A stretch of DNA of 64,000 nt from Streptococcus canis (GCF_900636575.1 NZ_LR134293.1:1365501-1429500); one strand, 5' to 3'; counted from the stretch's first letter, positions 7,224 to 17,498 are shown. The notes: generated by a model not told the origin, from the letters alone. Translations and numbers: made by a program.

Positions 7224-9218
7224 ATGTTATCAAAAAAAGAACTGGCCATCATAACATTTCTAATCCATCACAAAGAGCAGTTTGTCTCTAGTGCAACTCT
7301 GGCTGAGGTTATTGGTATGAGTGACCGTACGGTTAGGAAATACCTCAAAGAACTGATCAGTAGCCTTCCTGAACACGGGGCTCACATCATTTCTAAACAA
7401 GGTCGAGGTTACTGCTTAGAAATTGACCATTCTATGGCATTTGACATCTTTTGGCAAGAAAGTGTGACGTCTAAAAAACGTTTGGCAGATGTGACTCAAG
7501 TGGAAGAATCGGTTGATCGAGAAGATTATGTGCTTCATAAATTCTTTTTTGAAGATGCCGTTCAGGATTTTGAAGAGCTTTGTCAAGAATTGTATATCAG
7601 TCGGACAACGTTAAAACATGTTTTAGCAGGCATTAAGGAGCGCATAATACCTTACCAGTTAGAGCTTGAAATAACTCACCAACATATTCAAATAAGAGGT
7701 AAAGAAGAGGACATTAGGCATTTTATCATGGACTATTTTTTTGTTACTAGTTTTGATAATATCTTGTCCACCATGGTAGGTAATACCTTTCTTGAAGGTA
7801 TTAATTTCGCAGAAATCATGATTATTGTCTTGGATGAATGTCGGGATGCTAAGTTGAAACTTTCTGATTTTGTCATGAATAATCTAGTTTTGCATATTGC
7901 CCTAATGGTTCAGCGTATTCGATCGGGGTATCCATTAGGACTGTTTTCCATTCCAATAGCGATTCGTCAGTCTGATGAGTATCAAGTAGCTCTGCGCATT
8001 TTGTATCGAGTGGAAGAAGTGATGGGGATACGTTTTCCAAAAGAGGAGGCTAATTATATTGCACTGCATCTAAAGGTCAAACATTCTGTCGGTAAGCATT
8101 GGCAAGATGATAATACCGACGAAAAGTTGCAGGACCATTTAAAAGCATGTATTGCCAAGGTTAGTCAATTGACAGGCATGACTTTAGAAACAGATACCAA
8201 TTTACTTCAAGGTTTATTAGCCCACATGATGCCCTTGACTACACGTCTTGAAAACCATATTCAGCTGACCAATCCTTTAACTGAGGAAATTAAAAGCCAG
8301 TATCCTGAAATATTTACCCTTACCAAGCAGACCTTTGCGGATTTGCCTGTCTGTCAAAAGAATGATGTTTCAGACGATGAATGGGCTTATATTAGTTTGC
8401 ATTTAATGGCAGCCATTGAGCGTTATTCAAACCGTCATAAAGTGAGGGTTCTAGTAGTTTGTGCCACAGGTTATGGTAGTGCCATGATGTTGAAAAATCG
8501 CTTGGAAAAGGAATTTGAAGGACGTTTGCGTATTGTCGATGTTATCAGTTACTATGAAATAACTGAAGAGCGACTGAAAACCGTTGATGTGATTATTTCC
8601 TCTATCAGCCTTGCTAATCTGATGTTTTTAACACCAGTGATTACCGTCAGTGTCTTTTTGTCAAATCAGGATATTGAAACTATTCGAGAGTTTATTGGAG
8701 AACAAGAAGGCATCAAAAAAGAGGTCAAGTTATCGTCACAGATGAGTTTAGCAAAAGCAGATCAGCTTCTAACAGGTGTTTTTAGTCCTAATCGTTTTCT
8801 TTATTTAGACGAGAAAATCTCAAAGGAAGACTTGCTTTTACGGATGATTGCTTGTCTTGATGAGGTGGGGACAGAAACGTTTGTAGAGGACTTCTATCAT
8901 CAAATGGTACTGAGGGAAAATTACAGTCCAGTTATTTATGGAGAAGTGCTTGCCTTTCCGCATCCTGCTAATCCCATGACTTATTCTGAACAGGTAGTAG
9001 TGGCTATTTGCCGAGAGCCTCTTGAGTGGGATGAGGTGCATCAAGCTGTTCATTTTGTCTTTTTATTATCTCCGTCTAAAGGGCATAATCATAAGTTAAA
9101 ATATGTATCACCAGGTTTGGCATCTTTTGTCAATCAGGTGGAGCTTCAGCAAAGGTTACTAGAAGAACCAAATTATTCCAAATTCATGGAAGTGTTTACC
9201 TCACTTATTCATGATTAA
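7224..9218 (+). CDS. PRD-domain transcriptional activator with EIIB and EIIA modules (LicR/CelR type)
   Basis: 664 residues. An N-terminal HTH (SSATLAEVIGMSDRTVRKYL, 22-41) is followed by a second winged helix, and then by two PRDs with conserved His in LVLHIAL, IALHLKV, LLAHMMP and ISLHLMA. A GatB-like EIIB module carries Cys in VVCATGYGSA, and a C-terminal EIIA module carries His in LAFPHPA. Such proteins sense PTS phosphorylation and switch on the neighbouring sugar operon. RBS AAGGAGG precedes the ATG. It sits between the hydrolases and the EII genes and most likely controls both. Confidence 0.92.
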   Translation: MLSKKELAIITFLIHHKEQFVSSATLAEVIGMSDRTVRKYLKELISSLPEHGAHIISKQGRGYCLEIDHSMAFDIFWQESVTSKKRLADVTQVEESVDREDYVLHKFFFEDAVQDFEELCQELYISRTTLKHVLAGIKERIIPYQLELEITHQHIQIRGKEEDIRHFIMDYFFVTSFDNILSTMVGNTFLEGINFAEIMIIVLDECRDAKLKLSDFVMNNLVLHIALMVQRIRSGYPLGLFSIPIAIRQSDEYQVALRILYRVEEVMGIRFPKEEANYIALHLKVKHSVGKHWQDDNTDEKLQDHLKACIAKVSQLTGMTLETDTNLLQGLLAHMMPLTTRLENHIQLTNPLTEEIKSQYPEIFTLTKQTFADLPVCQKNDVSDDEWAYISLHLMAAIERYSNRHKVRVLVVCATGYGSAMMLKNRLEKEFEGRLRIVDVISYYEITEERLKTVDVIISSISLANLMFLTPVITVSVFLSNQDIETIREFIGEQEGIKKEVKLSSQMSLAKADQLLTGVFSPNRFLYLDEKISKEDLLLRMIACLDEVGTETFVEDFYHQMVLRENYSPVIYGEVLAFPHPANPMTYSEQVVVAICREPLEWDEVHQAVHFVFLLSPSKGHNHKLKYVSPGLASFVNQVELQQRLLEEPNYSKFMEVFTSLIHD

Positions 9219-9240
9219 AACGATTAAAAGGAGAAACCTT

Positions 9241-9552
9241 ATGAAATCTATTATGTTAGTTTGTAATGCCGGTATGTCAACTAGTATGTTGGTGACTAAG
9301 ATGCAAAAAGCAGCCCAAGCGCGTGACCTTGAAGTTTCTATTTGGGCAGTTCCTGTGAGTGAAGCTGACAACGAAGTGGCTGCTAATAGCATTGACGTTC
9401 TCTTGTTAGGCCCACAAGTCAAATTCTTACTAAAGGATTTTAAAGATAAGTTTGAACCAGATATTAAAGTAGATGCCATTAACATGGCTGATTATGGTCT
9501 TATGAACGGTAAAAAAGTCCTTGAAACAGCCCTAGCGATGATGGAGGAATAG
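9241..9552 (+). CDS. PTS EIIB component, lactose/cellobiose family
   Basis: Cytoplasmic phosphocarrier of 103 residues. The phosphorylated Cys8 lies in LVCNAGMSTSML, the family signature. The frame is open upstream to 9211, but ATG 9241 with AAAAGGAGAAACCTT before it gives the canonical N-terminus MKSIMLVCNAG. It starts 22 bases after the regulator stop and ends two bases before the EIIA start, so it belongs to the same operon. Confidence 0.94.
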   Translation: MKSIMLVCNAGMSTSMLVTKMQKAAQARDLEVSIWAVPVSEADNEVAANSIDVLLLGPQVKFLLKDFKDKFEPDIKVDAINMADYGLMNGKKVLETALAMMEE

Positions 9553-9554
9553 GC

Positions 9555-9890
9555 ATGACGGAACCATCCAATTTAGAAGCTATTATGGGCTTAATCATGT
9601 ATGGAGGCGAAGCCAAGGGCAAGGCCGTGGAGGCTATTCATGCAGCACGAGATGGGCAGTTTGAGGAGGCTCAGCACTTACTTCAAGAAGCGACAAACTC
9701 GTTAAATATTGCCCATAAATCGCAGACCCATTTGCTCTCCCAAGAAGCAGCTGGTGATGCGGTTGAATTGTCTTTATTGATGGTGCATGGGCAAGATCAC
9801 ATGATGACTGCCTTAGCCTTTATTGATTTAGCCAAGGAATTGGTTACCGTTTACGACAAAATGTCAGCAATACAAAGGGGTGAATCATGA
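9555..9890 (+). CDS. PTS EIIA component, lactose/cellobiose family
   Basis: 111-residue helical phosphocarrier. The active His lies in LMVHGQDHMMTA near residue 77, as in LacF/CelC proteins. It passes phosphate from HPr to the EIIB encoded just upstream. The stop overlaps the next start (ATGA), implying coupled translation. Confidence 0.94.
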   Translation: MTEPSNLEAIMGLIMYGGEAKGKAVEAIHAARDGQFEEAQHLLQEATNSLNIAHKSQTHLLSQEAAGDAVELSLLMVHGQDHMMTALAFIDLAKELVTVYDKMSAIQRGES

Positions 9891-10336
9891 TCATTTCAGC
9901 AGAAGGGGATGTTTCCATTCATCATTGTTTTGAAGCCATGCTGGTATCGCTTCAAGAAGATTACCGACAAAATACCTTGAGACAGTTGTCAAGAGATGAT
10001 ATCAAAGCGGGGATAAACTATGTTAAACATTATGGTAAACACAAAGAGCATACAGTTAGGGTGCTTATTACCGCCCTAGAGGCTCCGCAATTATATACTG
10101 CTTGTTTTAGTTCCAATCATGGGATAAAAGAACTGGCTTATCAATTAGAGGCTCTGGGGGAGAATCGGACCAGAATTACCTATTCTTATGACTATCATCC
10201 TCTAGATATTTTTCAAAAAGCAAATCAATTTATTGTTGGCAAACTGTTCAAAAAAAGTCTAGAACGCCAATCTCAAGCTCAGTTAGCAGCCCTTATCCAA
10301 TATGCTAAGCAGTTGCAGCAACTATCATCTCTGTGA
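9887..10336 (+). CDS. DUF3284 protein of the PTS operon
   Basis: 149 residues, no signal peptide or membrane segment. The pattern (DVSIHHCFEAMLVSLQEDYR, and a C-terminal helical tail with LFKKSLERQSQ) fits DUF3284, a family of unknown role, possibly lipid- or ligand-binding, that recurs in cellobiose-type PTS operons. It overlaps the EIIA gene by four bases. Conservation in such operons suggests a PTS-linked accessory role, not proven. Confidence 0.8.
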   Translation: MIISAEGDVSIHHCFEAMLVSLQEDYRQNTLRQLSRDDIKAGINYVKHYGKHKEHTVRVLITALEAPQLYTACFSSNHGIKELAYQLEALGENRTRITYSYDYHPLDIFQKANQFIVGKLFKKSLERQSQAQLAALIQYAKQLQQLSSL

Positions 10337-10511
10337 AGATTACTCACAGATCTTGAATGAGAGAAGGAGTCATTTGGATAAGAGACGATTATCGGTTATC
10401 TCTAAGCATCACGCTTAACAAGGATGACTTTGAGATAATTGTGTTAGGCAGACACCGCCGCTTTTAAGGTTACCTTTGTTACATTAAAAAAATAAAAAGA
10501 GGAGAAGATTT
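10337..10511 (+). promoter_or_regulatory. 175-nt gap before the EIIC gene with local hairpins
   Basis: Contains a small hairpin TAAGC-ATCAC-GCTTA, a near-palindrome AAGGTTACCTT, and two segments resembling each other (ATTATCGGTTATCTC and GAGATAATTG in opposite sense). No convincing terminator. It may be an mRNA-processing or balancing element between the soluble EII genes and EIIC. Confidence 0.3.
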
Positions 10512-11891
10512 ATGTCGTATTTTTCTGATAAGTTTATGGAGATTTCAGGAAAAATTGGGTCACAACGGCATTTAGTAGCTATTCGTGATTCCTTTATTTC
10601 AATGATGCCTATTACCATGGCAGGTTCAGTTGCTGTTTTATTGAACGTTTTTTTACGCGATATTCCAAATAATATGGGATGGACAGGATTTGTAAAAGCT
10701 ATGCAACCTGTTATCGACATCAATGGCTATGTTTATTTTGGGACAATTGGTATCATGGCGCTCTTTTTTGCCTTTGCTTTCGGTTACAATTTAGCTGTTA
10801 TGCATAAGATTAATCCATTGGCAGGAGGTTTGATTTCTTTTGCCTCATTTATTGCCACCCTACCTCAGACTTTAACCATTTCGACACCACTTGAAAATGC
10901 CTCTGCTAGCTTAATTAGCAATTTGAAAGAAATGGGGCTTTCAGTCGTTACTGCGAGTGGAGCTTCAAGTATTGAAACCAGTCAGTGGGGAGCAATAGCT
11001 CTAAAGTATGTTGGTGCCACAGGCTTGTTCACAGCCTTAATTATTGGCTTTTTGTCAAGTTTTGTGTATGCGGCTTTGACCAAACGTAACATTACCATTA
11101 CCTTACCAGACAATGTACCACCTGCGGTTAATAAAGCCTTTGCTGCTATTATTCCAGGAACAGTTGCGATTTACGCTTCGGCAGTTTTCGCCTACCTCAT
11201 CTTTGCATTAACAGGTTCTTCCCTAAGTGATGTCATTTCAACCTATATCCAATTGCCATTGCTAGGCTTGTCACAGGGTATTGGTTCAGTTATTTTGTTA
11301 ACCTTCTTAGTTCAACTGCTCTGGTTCTTCGGCTTGCATGGTCATAATGTCTTAGCCCCAGTGATGGATGGTATTTATATGGTAGCTTTAACAGAAAATA
11401 CAGCTGCTTACAATACAGCGCATAGCGCTGCTAATTTACCATACCTTTGGACACGTGGGTCCTTTGATGCTTATGCTCAAATGGGTGGTTCAGGAGTAAC
11501 CTTGGCATTGATTATTGCTATCTTCATATTCTCAAAACGAGAAGAGCATAAAACCATTGCCAAATTGTCCGCACCAATGGGTGTTTTCAATATCAACGAA
11601 CCAATTACATTTGGGATGCCAATTGTTTTGAATCCAACCTTTGTGATTCCGTGGCTAATTGTGCCACCAATTTGTGCTAGCATAGCTTATTTTGCTACTG
11701 CAATAGGTTTGATTCCACCGGTATTCTTATCAGTACCTTGGATTACCCCTGTTGGACTTTATGCTTACCTAGCTACTGGAGGTAATATTATGGCAGGTTT
11801 GGTTTCACTGTTTAACCTCTTTGTTGCCTTCCTTATCTGGGCACCATTTGTCATTTTGGCCAATAAAGAAAAAGCGAGTGACCTTGCATGA
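10512..11891 (+). CDS. PTS EIIC permease, cellobiose/diacetylchitobiose family
   Basis: 459-residue membrane permease with about ten hydrophobic segments. The conserved stretches LWFFGLHGHNVLAPVMDGIY and NINEPITFGMPIVLNP (substrate site, Glu in NEP) identify the CelB-type EIIC. RBS AGAGGAG precedes ATG. With the upstream EIIA and EIIB it completes one transporter; the GH1 and MupG-family proteins would use the imported phospho-sugar. Confidence 0.94.
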   Translation: MSYFSDKFMEISGKIGSQRHLVAIRDSFISMMPITMAGSVAVLLNVFLRDIPNNMGWTGFVKAMQPVIDINGYVYFGTIGIMALFFAFAFGYNLAVMHKINPLAGGLISFASFIATLPQTLTISTPLENASASLISNLKEMGLSVVTASGASSIETSQWGAIALKYVGATGLFTALIIGFLSSFVYAALTKRNITITLPDNVPPAVNKAFAAIIPGTVAIYASAVFAYLIFALTGSSLSDVISTYIQLPLLGLSQGIGSVILLTFLVQLLWFFGLHGHNVLAPVMDGIYMVALTENTAAYNTAHSAANLPYLWTRGSFDAYAQMGGSGVTLALIIAIFIFSKREEHKTIAKLSAPMGVFNINEPITFGMPIVLNPTFVIPWLIVPPICASIAYFATAIGLIPPVFLSVPWITPVGLYAYLATGGNIMAGLVSLFNLFVAFLIWAPFVILANKEKASDLA

Positions 11892-12040
11892 CAGAAAAAA
11901 ATGGAGCAACTTTTTTAATGGCTGTTGGCTTTTTTCTCGTTGCCATTAGTCCGCTGGCTAGTAACAAATACTTACACATAGTGACGGGACTAGCTCTTAC
12001 GGGATTAGGTTATTACCTAACGAAACGTAAGCGCCCGTAA
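11888..12040 (+). CDS. 50-aa membrane protein translationally coupled to EIIC
   Basis: ATG overlaps the EIIC stop as ATGA, and the frame runs 50 codons. After MTEKNG come two hydrophobic segments (TFLMAVGFFLVAISPLA and HIVTGLALTGLGYYL), and the C-terminus is positively charged (TKRKRP), typical of a two-helix hairpin membrane protein. I recognise no family. The overlap and the location before the operon terminator argue for a real gene, perhaps a regulator or stabiliser of the permease. Confidence 0.65.
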   Translation: MTEKNGATFLMAVGFFLVAISPLASNKYLHIVTGLALTGLGYYLTKRKRP

Positions 12041-12050
12041 TAACGTATAT

Positions 12051-12097
12051 AGGGATACTCTTATGAAGGAGAGAGTGATAAGGGTATCTCTATTTTG
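12051..12097 (+). terminator. First terminator of the PTS operon
   Basis: AGGGATACTCTTAT pairs with ATAAGGGTATCTCT using G-U pairs; TATTTT follows. Confidence 0.6.
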
Positions 12098-12122
12098 CTG
12101 ATTTGAATAATAACAGTAACCC

Positions 12123-12156
12123 AAAAAGGCAAGGAGATATGTTTCCTTGCCTTTTT
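12123..12156. terminator. Strong bidirectional terminator between the PTS operon and the amino-acid transporter
   Basis: AAAAAGGCAAGGA and TCCTTGCCTTTTT form a perfect 13-bp stem with an 8-nt loop, able to stop both converging operons. Confidence 0.9.
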
Positions 12157-12189
12157 ATGTTTTTGGAAGTTAGTATGGTGTCTGCTCTA

Positions 12190-12930
12190 TTAGACATTTA
12201 AGACCTTGTCTAAAAATTCAATGAGACGAGGGTGCTTAGGATGATCAAAAATCTCTTCAGGAGTGCCATCTTCCAAGAATTGGCCACCGTCTGTAAAGAT
12301 AACACGATTAGCTACTTGGCGAGCAAATCCCATTTCGTGAGTAACAATTAACATGGTCATGCCTTGTTCAGCTAAGTCTTTCATAACGTTTAAAACGTCC
12401 CCGACCATTTCTGGGTCAAGAGCAGAAGTTGGTTCGTCAAAAAGCATAATATCTGGCTTCATGGCTAAACTTCTTGCAATAGCTACACGTTGTTTTTGCC
12501 CACCTGATAGGCTGCCTGGGAAAGCATCAGCCTTATCTGATAGACCAACTTTTTCAAGAAGCGCCATTCCGCGTTTTTTAGCAACTTCTTTAGAATCTTT
12601 ACCGAGTTCAACAGGAGCAAAAATAATATTTTCAAGAACGGTCATGTGAGGGAAAAGGTTGAAATGTTGGAACACCATCCCGATATTTTCACGCGCCTTG
12701 TCAATATTTGTTTTAGGGTCTGATAGTTCAAAACCGTCGACCACAACCTTACCGCTAGTAATACTTTCAAGAAGATTGAGGGTACGGAGAAAGGTCGATT
12801 TTCCAGAACCAGAAGGACCAATGATACAAACGACATCGCCTTCGTAGAATTTGGCATCAATCCCTTTTAATACTTCGTTTTGTCCATAAGATTTGTGTAA
12901 ATCTTGGACATCAATTTTTAATTCTGCCAT
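12190..12930 (-). CDS. glnQ: Polar amino-acid ABC transporter ATP-binding protein (GlnQ type)
   Basis: 246-residue ATPase powering the membrane-bound partner encoded upstream. Walker [10 protein letters not shown] at 38-46, Q-loop Gln88, signature LSGGQKQR at 141-148, Walker B ending in catalytic Glu166 (LFDEP), H-loop His in LIVTHEMG. Its start codon overlaps the partner's stop (TAATG). The gene symbol reflects the family; glutamine as substrate is inferred. Confidence 0.93.
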   Translation of the reverse strand: MAELKIDVQDLHKSYGQNEVLKGIDAKFYEGDVVCIIGPSGSGKSTFLRTLNLLESITSGKVVVDGFELSDPKTNIDKARENIGMVFQHFNLFPHMTVLENIIFAPVELGKDSKEVAKKRGMALLEKVGLSDKADAFPGSLSGGQKQRVAIARSLAMKPDIMLFDEPTSALDPEMVGDVLNVMKDLAEQGMTMLIVTHEMGFARQVANRVIFTDGGQFLEDGTPEEIFDHPKHPRLIEFLDKVLNV

Positions 12931-15107
12931 TAGTTAAGCCTCTTTTCTAAACGTTTTGCAAGTCTTGTTAAGAGTGTAATCATGATGAGGTAAATAATTG
13001 CTAAAATAGCATACATACGGAATGACTGGTAGTTTCTAGCGATAATGATTTTACCTGTTTGGAAGAGTTCTACCAAACCAATTGCTGAGACAATGGTTGT
13101 GTCTTTTAGCGAGATAACAAATTGGTTGATAAAGTTAGGTAACATCAGTTTCACAGCTTGTGGCAGAATCACTTTTCTCATTGTGGTTCCGTAAGACAAA
13201 CCAAGACTGCGACTAGCTTCCATTTGTCCTGCTGGGACAGCTTCAATACCACCGCGAACAATTTCAGCAATATAAGCACCGCCATTAAGCGATAGGGCAA
13301 TAGTAGCTGCTAAGAAATCATTAATCGGTGATTGGTGGCCAGTCATGCTCTCGATAAGGTTTGGTACTCCCCAGAAAATGAAGGCAGCGACAATCATCAA
13401 AGGAATTCCTCGAACGACGTCCACAAAGACTGTTGAAATGAGTCGAAGTGGTTTAGTTGGTGACACGGCCATCATACCAAAGATGATTCCGATAATCATA
13501 GCAATAGCAAATGAAATAAGAGTTAGGCTGAGGGTTGTTCCAAGACCAGCCCACAATTGTTTATAGTTGTTAGAGAGCAGTCCTGCGATAGTTGATTCAT
13601 CAACACTTTTTTCAGTTGGTGTAGCCGCCTTTTTTGAATCTAGATAGCTGTCGATAATGTCATCATATTTACCAGATTGTTTTAAGGCAGCTAAACCATT
13701 GTTGAACATTTCGATTAATTCAGGATTAGTCCCTTTTTTCACGGCAAAACCAACTTCACCAGTGGAGATGCCATCAAGAGGGGTCTTAAAACGACGGCCT
13801 TGGGAAATTGCGTATTTGAGGACTGCTTCATCATCCATAATAGCTGAAACAGAACCTGAATTTAAACTGTCATACATGGTTGACCCGTCATCAAATGCTT
13901 TGACCTTATAGCCATATTTAGCAGCGTTTTCTTTCAACCACGTATAAGAAGATGTTCCGTTTTTAGCACCGACCGTTTTTCCATCTAAGTCTTCATAGTT
14001 CTTGATGTTTTTTCCAGCCTTAACAGCTAAAATGATATTAGAAGTATAATAAGGATCAGAAAAATCAAAGATAGCTTTACGAGCGTCAGTAATAGTAGCA
14101 CCAGCGATGACACCATCTGCTTGGCTAGATTGCACAGCGTTTAAAGCAGCATCGAACCCTGGGTTAGCAATCTCGAGTTTGAAACCTTGTTGCTTAGCGA
14201 TAGCCTTAATTAATTCCATGTCAATGCCGACATATTTGCCCTTGTCATTTTGGAATTCAAAAGGTGCAAAAGAGGAGTCAGAAACAATTTTATAGCTAGT
14301 TTTTACTGGGGTTGCCTTAGCAGAGGCATCCCCTATTGCTTGGCTTGTAGTGGCTTTGTCGTCTGTTCCTAACCATTTCGCCATGATGGCTTGATAGGTA
14401 CCATCAAGCTTCATTTCTGCAAGAGCAGTGTTGAAATCATCAATTAAATAGTCATAACCGCTGCCTTTTTTGACAGCAAACCCAAAACTACCAATGGCCT
14501 CACCTTTCATATTAATGGCAAGATCTTGGTTTTGGCTGATAGCGTATTGAATGACTGGTTCATCGTCCATGACAGCTGCAATCGAACCAGCAGACAAGCT
14601 ATTATACATGAGGTCGCCCGTGTCAAATGTTTTGACAGTATAACCATACTTTTTTTTGTATTTATCTAAAAAGGATTGGGCTGCAGTTCCATTTTTAACC
14701 CCAACCGTTTTTCCTTTTAGCTCACTGTATTTTTTAATAGGGCTAGCCTTGCGCGTTGCAATAACGATTTTGGTATCGTAATAAGGGTCTGAGAAATGGA
14801 AGACTTTCTTACGGGCCTCAGTAATGGTCGTGCCAGCCATAAGCGCATCAGCTTGACCAGATTGGATAGCATTCACAGCAGCGTCAAATCCCGGGAAAGT
14901 CATGTTATAATCCCAAGCTTGACGTTTGGCTACTTCATTAATAATATCAACATCAATTCCTTTATAAACCTGATCTGAATCTTTAAATTCAAATGGGGCA
15001 TAAGCCGTATCCGAAACAATATCAATTATTTCAGCGCTTGCAATACCACTTGTCATGACAAAGATAGATACTATGGCAAGCAGTAATGCTTTTAATTTGT
15101 ACGTCAT
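12930..15107 (-). CDS. glnP: Glutamine-type ABC transporter: two fused substrate-binding domains plus permease
   Basis: 725 residues. Signal peptide ([22 protein letters not shown]), then two tandem extracytoplasmic binding domains of the SBP_bac_3 type. Each repeats the patterns APFEFKD or APFEFQN, PGFDAA(V/L)NA(I/V)QS and FSDPYY. The last 220 residues form the permease, with the EAA loop [20 protein letters not shown]. Start at ATG 15107 preceded by AAGGAG; the frame is open 61 codons further but without a site. Tandem binding domains fused to the permease are known in Gram-positive GlnP proteins. Confidence 0.94.
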   Translation of the reverse strand: MTYKLKALLLAIVSIFVMTSGIASAEIIDIVSDTAYAPFEFKDSDQVYKGIDVDIINEVAKRQAWDYNMTFPGFDAAVNAIQSGQADALMAGTTITEARKKVFHFSDPYYDTKIVIATRKASPIKKYSELKGKTVGVKNGTAAQSFLDKYKKKYGYTVKTFDTGDLMYNSLSAGSIAAVMDDEPVIQYAISQNQDLAINMKGEAIGSFGFAVKKGSGYDYLIDDFNTALAEMKLDGTYQAIMAKWLGTDDKATTSQAIGDASAKATPVKTSYKIVSDSSFAPFEFQNDKGKYVGIDMELIKAIAKQQGFKLEIANPGFDAALNAVQSSQADGVIAGATITDARKAIFDFSDPYYTSNIILAVKAGKNIKNYEDLDGKTVGAKNGTSSYTWLKENAAKYGYKVKAFDDGSTMYDSLNSGSVSAIMDDEAVLKYAISQGRRFKTPLDGISTGEVGFAVKKGTNPELIEMFNNGLAALKQSGKYDDIIDSYLDSKKAATPTEKSVDESTIAGLLSNNYKQLWAGLGTTLSLTLISFAIAMIIGIIFGMMAVSPTKPLRLISTVFVDVVRGIPLMIVAAFIFWGVPNLIESMTGHQSPINDFLAATIALSLNGGAYIAEIVRGGIEAVPAGQMEASRSLGLSYGTTMRKVILPQAVKLMLPNFINQFVISLKDTTIVSAIGLVELFQTGKIIIARNYQSFRMYAILAIIYLIMITLLTRLAKRLEKRLN

Positions 15108-15141
15108 ACTAATCTCCTTATAAAAATAAAAAATATGACTA

Positions 15142-15170
15142 ATTATAGCAAATTTCTTTAAGGAAAGCAA
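15142..15170 (-). promoter_or_regulatory. glnPQ promoter
   Basis: TTGCTT, 17 bp, TATAAT on the minus strand, 35 bp before the start. Confidence 0.75.
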
Positions 15171-15185
15171 CAAATTTCTCTTTTC

Positions 15186-15230
15186 TATGTAAGGAAACCT
15201 AACATCGTTATGGGAGGTTTTCGATGTTTT
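15186..15230 (+). other. Mutually exclusive hairpins upstream of uvrB
   Basis: AACATCG can pair with CGATGTT, which runs into TTTTT like a terminator. The overlapping pair AAACCT/AGGTTT would exclude it. This lies between the divergent glnP and uvrB genes. It could be an attenuator or a chance palindrome; no plus-strand promoter upstream of it is evident. Confidence 0.25.
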
Positions 15231-15294
15231 TAAAAGCTTATTCCTTCCTGTCTGTGTTAAAATAAGAAGGAGATAGATGTTAGAGGACACGAGA

Positions 15295-17277
15295 ATGATT
15301 GATAAACGCGATGATAAACCATTTAAATTAGTTTCAAAGTATGAGCCATCAGGTGATCAGCCTCAGGCCATTGGGACCTTAGTAGAAAATATCGAAGGTG
15401 GAGAGAAGGCTCAGATTCTTTTGGGAGCGACCGGTACTGGGAAGACTTATACCATGAGTCAAGTGATTAGCAAGGTCAATAAACCGACCTTAGTCATTGC
15501 TCACAATAAAACCTTAGCTGGTCAACTTTATGGGGAATTTAAAGAATTTTTCCCAGATAATGCCGTGGAATATTTTGTTTCCTATTATGATTACTACCAG
15601 CCAGAAGCTTATGTGCCATCCAGTGATACCTATATTGAAAAAGATAGCTCAGTTAATGATGAAATTGATAAACTTCGTCATTCAGCAACTTCGGCTTTGT
15701 TGGAACGTAATGATGTGATTGTGGTGGCTTCTGTTTCCTGTATTTATGGGTTAGGGTCTCCAAAAGAATATGCGGATTCGGCCGTTAGCCTTCGTCCCGG
15801 ACAAGAAATTTCCCGAGACCAACTGTTAAATCAATTAGTAGATATCCAGTTTGAGCGTAATGACATTGAGTTTCAGCGGGGACGTTTTCGAGTGCGGGGC
15901 GATGTGGTTGAGGTTTTTCCGGCTTCACGAGATGAGCATGCTTTTCGGGTGGAATTCTTCGGGGATGAGATTGACCGTATTCGTGAAATTGAAAGCTTGA
16001 CTGGAAAAATCATCGGTGAGGTTGATCATTTAGTCCTCTTTCCTGCCACTCACTTTGTGACTAATGACGAACACATGGAGCAATCCATTGCTAAAATACA
16101 AGCAGAACTTGAAGATCAATTGAAGGTCTTTGAGGCAGAAGGTAAATTGCTTGAGGCGCAGCGATTACGCCAGAGAACAGAATATGACATTGAAATGTTG
16201 CGTGAAATGGGCTATACCAATGGGGTTGAAAATTATTCTCGCCATATGGATGGCCGATCAGCAGGAGAGCCTCCTTATACCCTGTTAGATTTCTTTCCAG
16301 AAGATTTTCTAATTATGATTGATGAAAGCCACATGACTGTGGGGCAAATCAAAGGGATGTATAATGGAGACCAAGCTAGAAAACAAATGCTGATTGATTA
16401 TGGTTTTCGTTTACCATCTGCCCTTGATAATCGTCCCTTAAGGCGCGAGGAATTTGAAAGTCATGTGCATCAAATTGTTTATGTTTCAGCAACACCAGGC
16501 GATTATGAAATGGAGCAGACGGACACTATCGTTGAACAAATCATTCGACCGACAGGGCTACTTGACCCTGAAGTTGAAGTGCGGCCTAGCATGGGGCAAA
16601 TGGATGATTTATTGGGAGAAATTAACCAACGTGTAGACCGCGGGGAGCGAACCTTTATCACAACTTTAACAAAAAAAATGGCAGAAGATTTGACAGACTA
16701 TCTGAAAGAAATGGGGGTCAAGGTCAAGTATATGCACAGTGATATTAAAACCTTAGAGCGAACAGAAATTATTCGTGATCTACGACTTGGTGTTTTTGAT
16801 GTGTTGATTGGAATCAACCTGCTCCGTGAGGGGATTGATGTGCCAGAAGTTAGTCTTGTAGCCATTTTGGATGCTGATAAAGAAGGTTTTCTCCGCAATG
16901 AACGCGGCTTGATTCAAACCATTGGACGTGCGGCTCGAAATGCTGATGGACATGTTATTATGTATGCGGACAAGATGACGGATTCTATGCAACGAGCGAT
17001 TGACGAAACGGCTCGTCGTCGTGAGATTCAGATGGCTTATAATGAGGAACATGGCATTATCCCGCAAACCATAAAGAAAGATATTCGAGATCTTATCAGC
17101 ATTAGCAAGACAAGTCAGACTGATGTAGCAGAGTTAGCGGTTAATGATGAAACCATGTCTGCATCAGAACGAAAAGAAGCTATCAAAACCTTACAAAAAC
17201 AAATGCAAGAAGCAGCAGAGTTGCTTGATTTTGAATTAGCTGCCCAAATTCGTGACATGATTTTAGAACTTAAATGA
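15295..17277 (+). CDS. uvrB: Excinuclease ABC subunit B
   Basis: DNA-repair helicase-like subunit that verifies damage and recruits UvrC; 660 residues from this start. Walker A GATGTGKT at 44-51, the beta-hairpin region with [15 protein letters not shown] box in MIDESHMT, motif [11 protein letters not shown], and the C-terminal UVR domain ([11 protein letters not shown]). An ATG six codons upstream (15277) has AAGGAG too close to it; ATG 15295 has GAGG at 8 bases and gives the normal MIDKRDD N-terminus. Both starts are possible. Confidence 0.96.
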   Translation: MIDKRDDKPFKLVSKYEPSGDQPQAIGTLVENIEGGEKAQILLGATGTGKTYTMSQVISKVNKPTLVIAHNKTLAGQLYGEFKEFFPDNAVEYFVSYYDYYQPEAYVPSSDTYIEKDSSVNDEIDKLRHSATSALLERNDVIVVASVSCIYGLGSPKEYADSAVSLRPGQEISRDQLLNQLVDIQFERNDIEFQRGRFRVRGDVVEVFPASRDEHAFRVEFFGDEIDRIREIESLTGKIIGEVDHLVLFPATHFVTNDEHMEQSIAKIQAELEDQLKVFEAEGKLLEAQRLRQRTEYDIEMLREMGYTNGVENYSRHMDGRSAGEPPYTLLDFFPEDFLIMIDESHMTVGQIKGMYNGDQARKQMLIDYGFRLPSALDNRPLRREEFESHVHQIVYVSATPGDYEMEQTDTIVEQIIRPTGLLDPEVEVRPSMGQMDDLLGEINQRVDRGERTFITTLTKKMAEDLTDYLKEMGVKVKYMHSDIKTLERTEIIRDLRLGVFDVLIGINLLREGIDVPEVSLVAILDADKEGFLRNERGLIQTIGRAARNADGHVIMYADKMTDSMQRAIDETARRREIQMAYNEEHGIIPQTIKKDIRDLISISKTSQTDVAELAVNDETMSASERKEAIKTLQKQMQEAAELLDFELAAQIRDMILELK

Positions 17278-17303
17278 ATGGACTGAGTATTACTGTCCTC
17301 AGG

Positions 17304-17332
17304 AATCAGTCAAGAAACTGGCTGATTTTTTA
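17304..17332 (+). terminator. uvrB terminator
   Basis: AATCAGTC pairs with GGCTGATT (one G-U), followed by a T run. Confidence 0.75.
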
Positions 17333-17469
17333 ATTGTTTTTTCCGTTAAGAAAACTTTAAGTTAATCTCCTAAAATAATGCTTAAAGAGCCATTGATAGG
17401 AAACTAAGATTAAGATTTTAGAGAGTTTTGTATTAAATAAATTTTCTTTTTAATAATTTAACTTTTAGC

Positions 17470-17498
17470 TTGTCAAGTGAGGCTTTTTCGAGTAGAAT
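17470..17498 (+). promoter_or_regulatory. dlt operon promoter
   Basis: TTGTCA, 17-bp spacer, TAGAAT, about 40 bp before the dltX start. The AT-rich 17333-17469 stretch before it shows no gene. Confidence 0.65.

Noticed and set aside
9211..9240. Upstream extension of the EIIB frame
   Set aside because: It overlaps the regulator end; ATG 9241 has a strong ribosome site and gives the canonical EIIB start.
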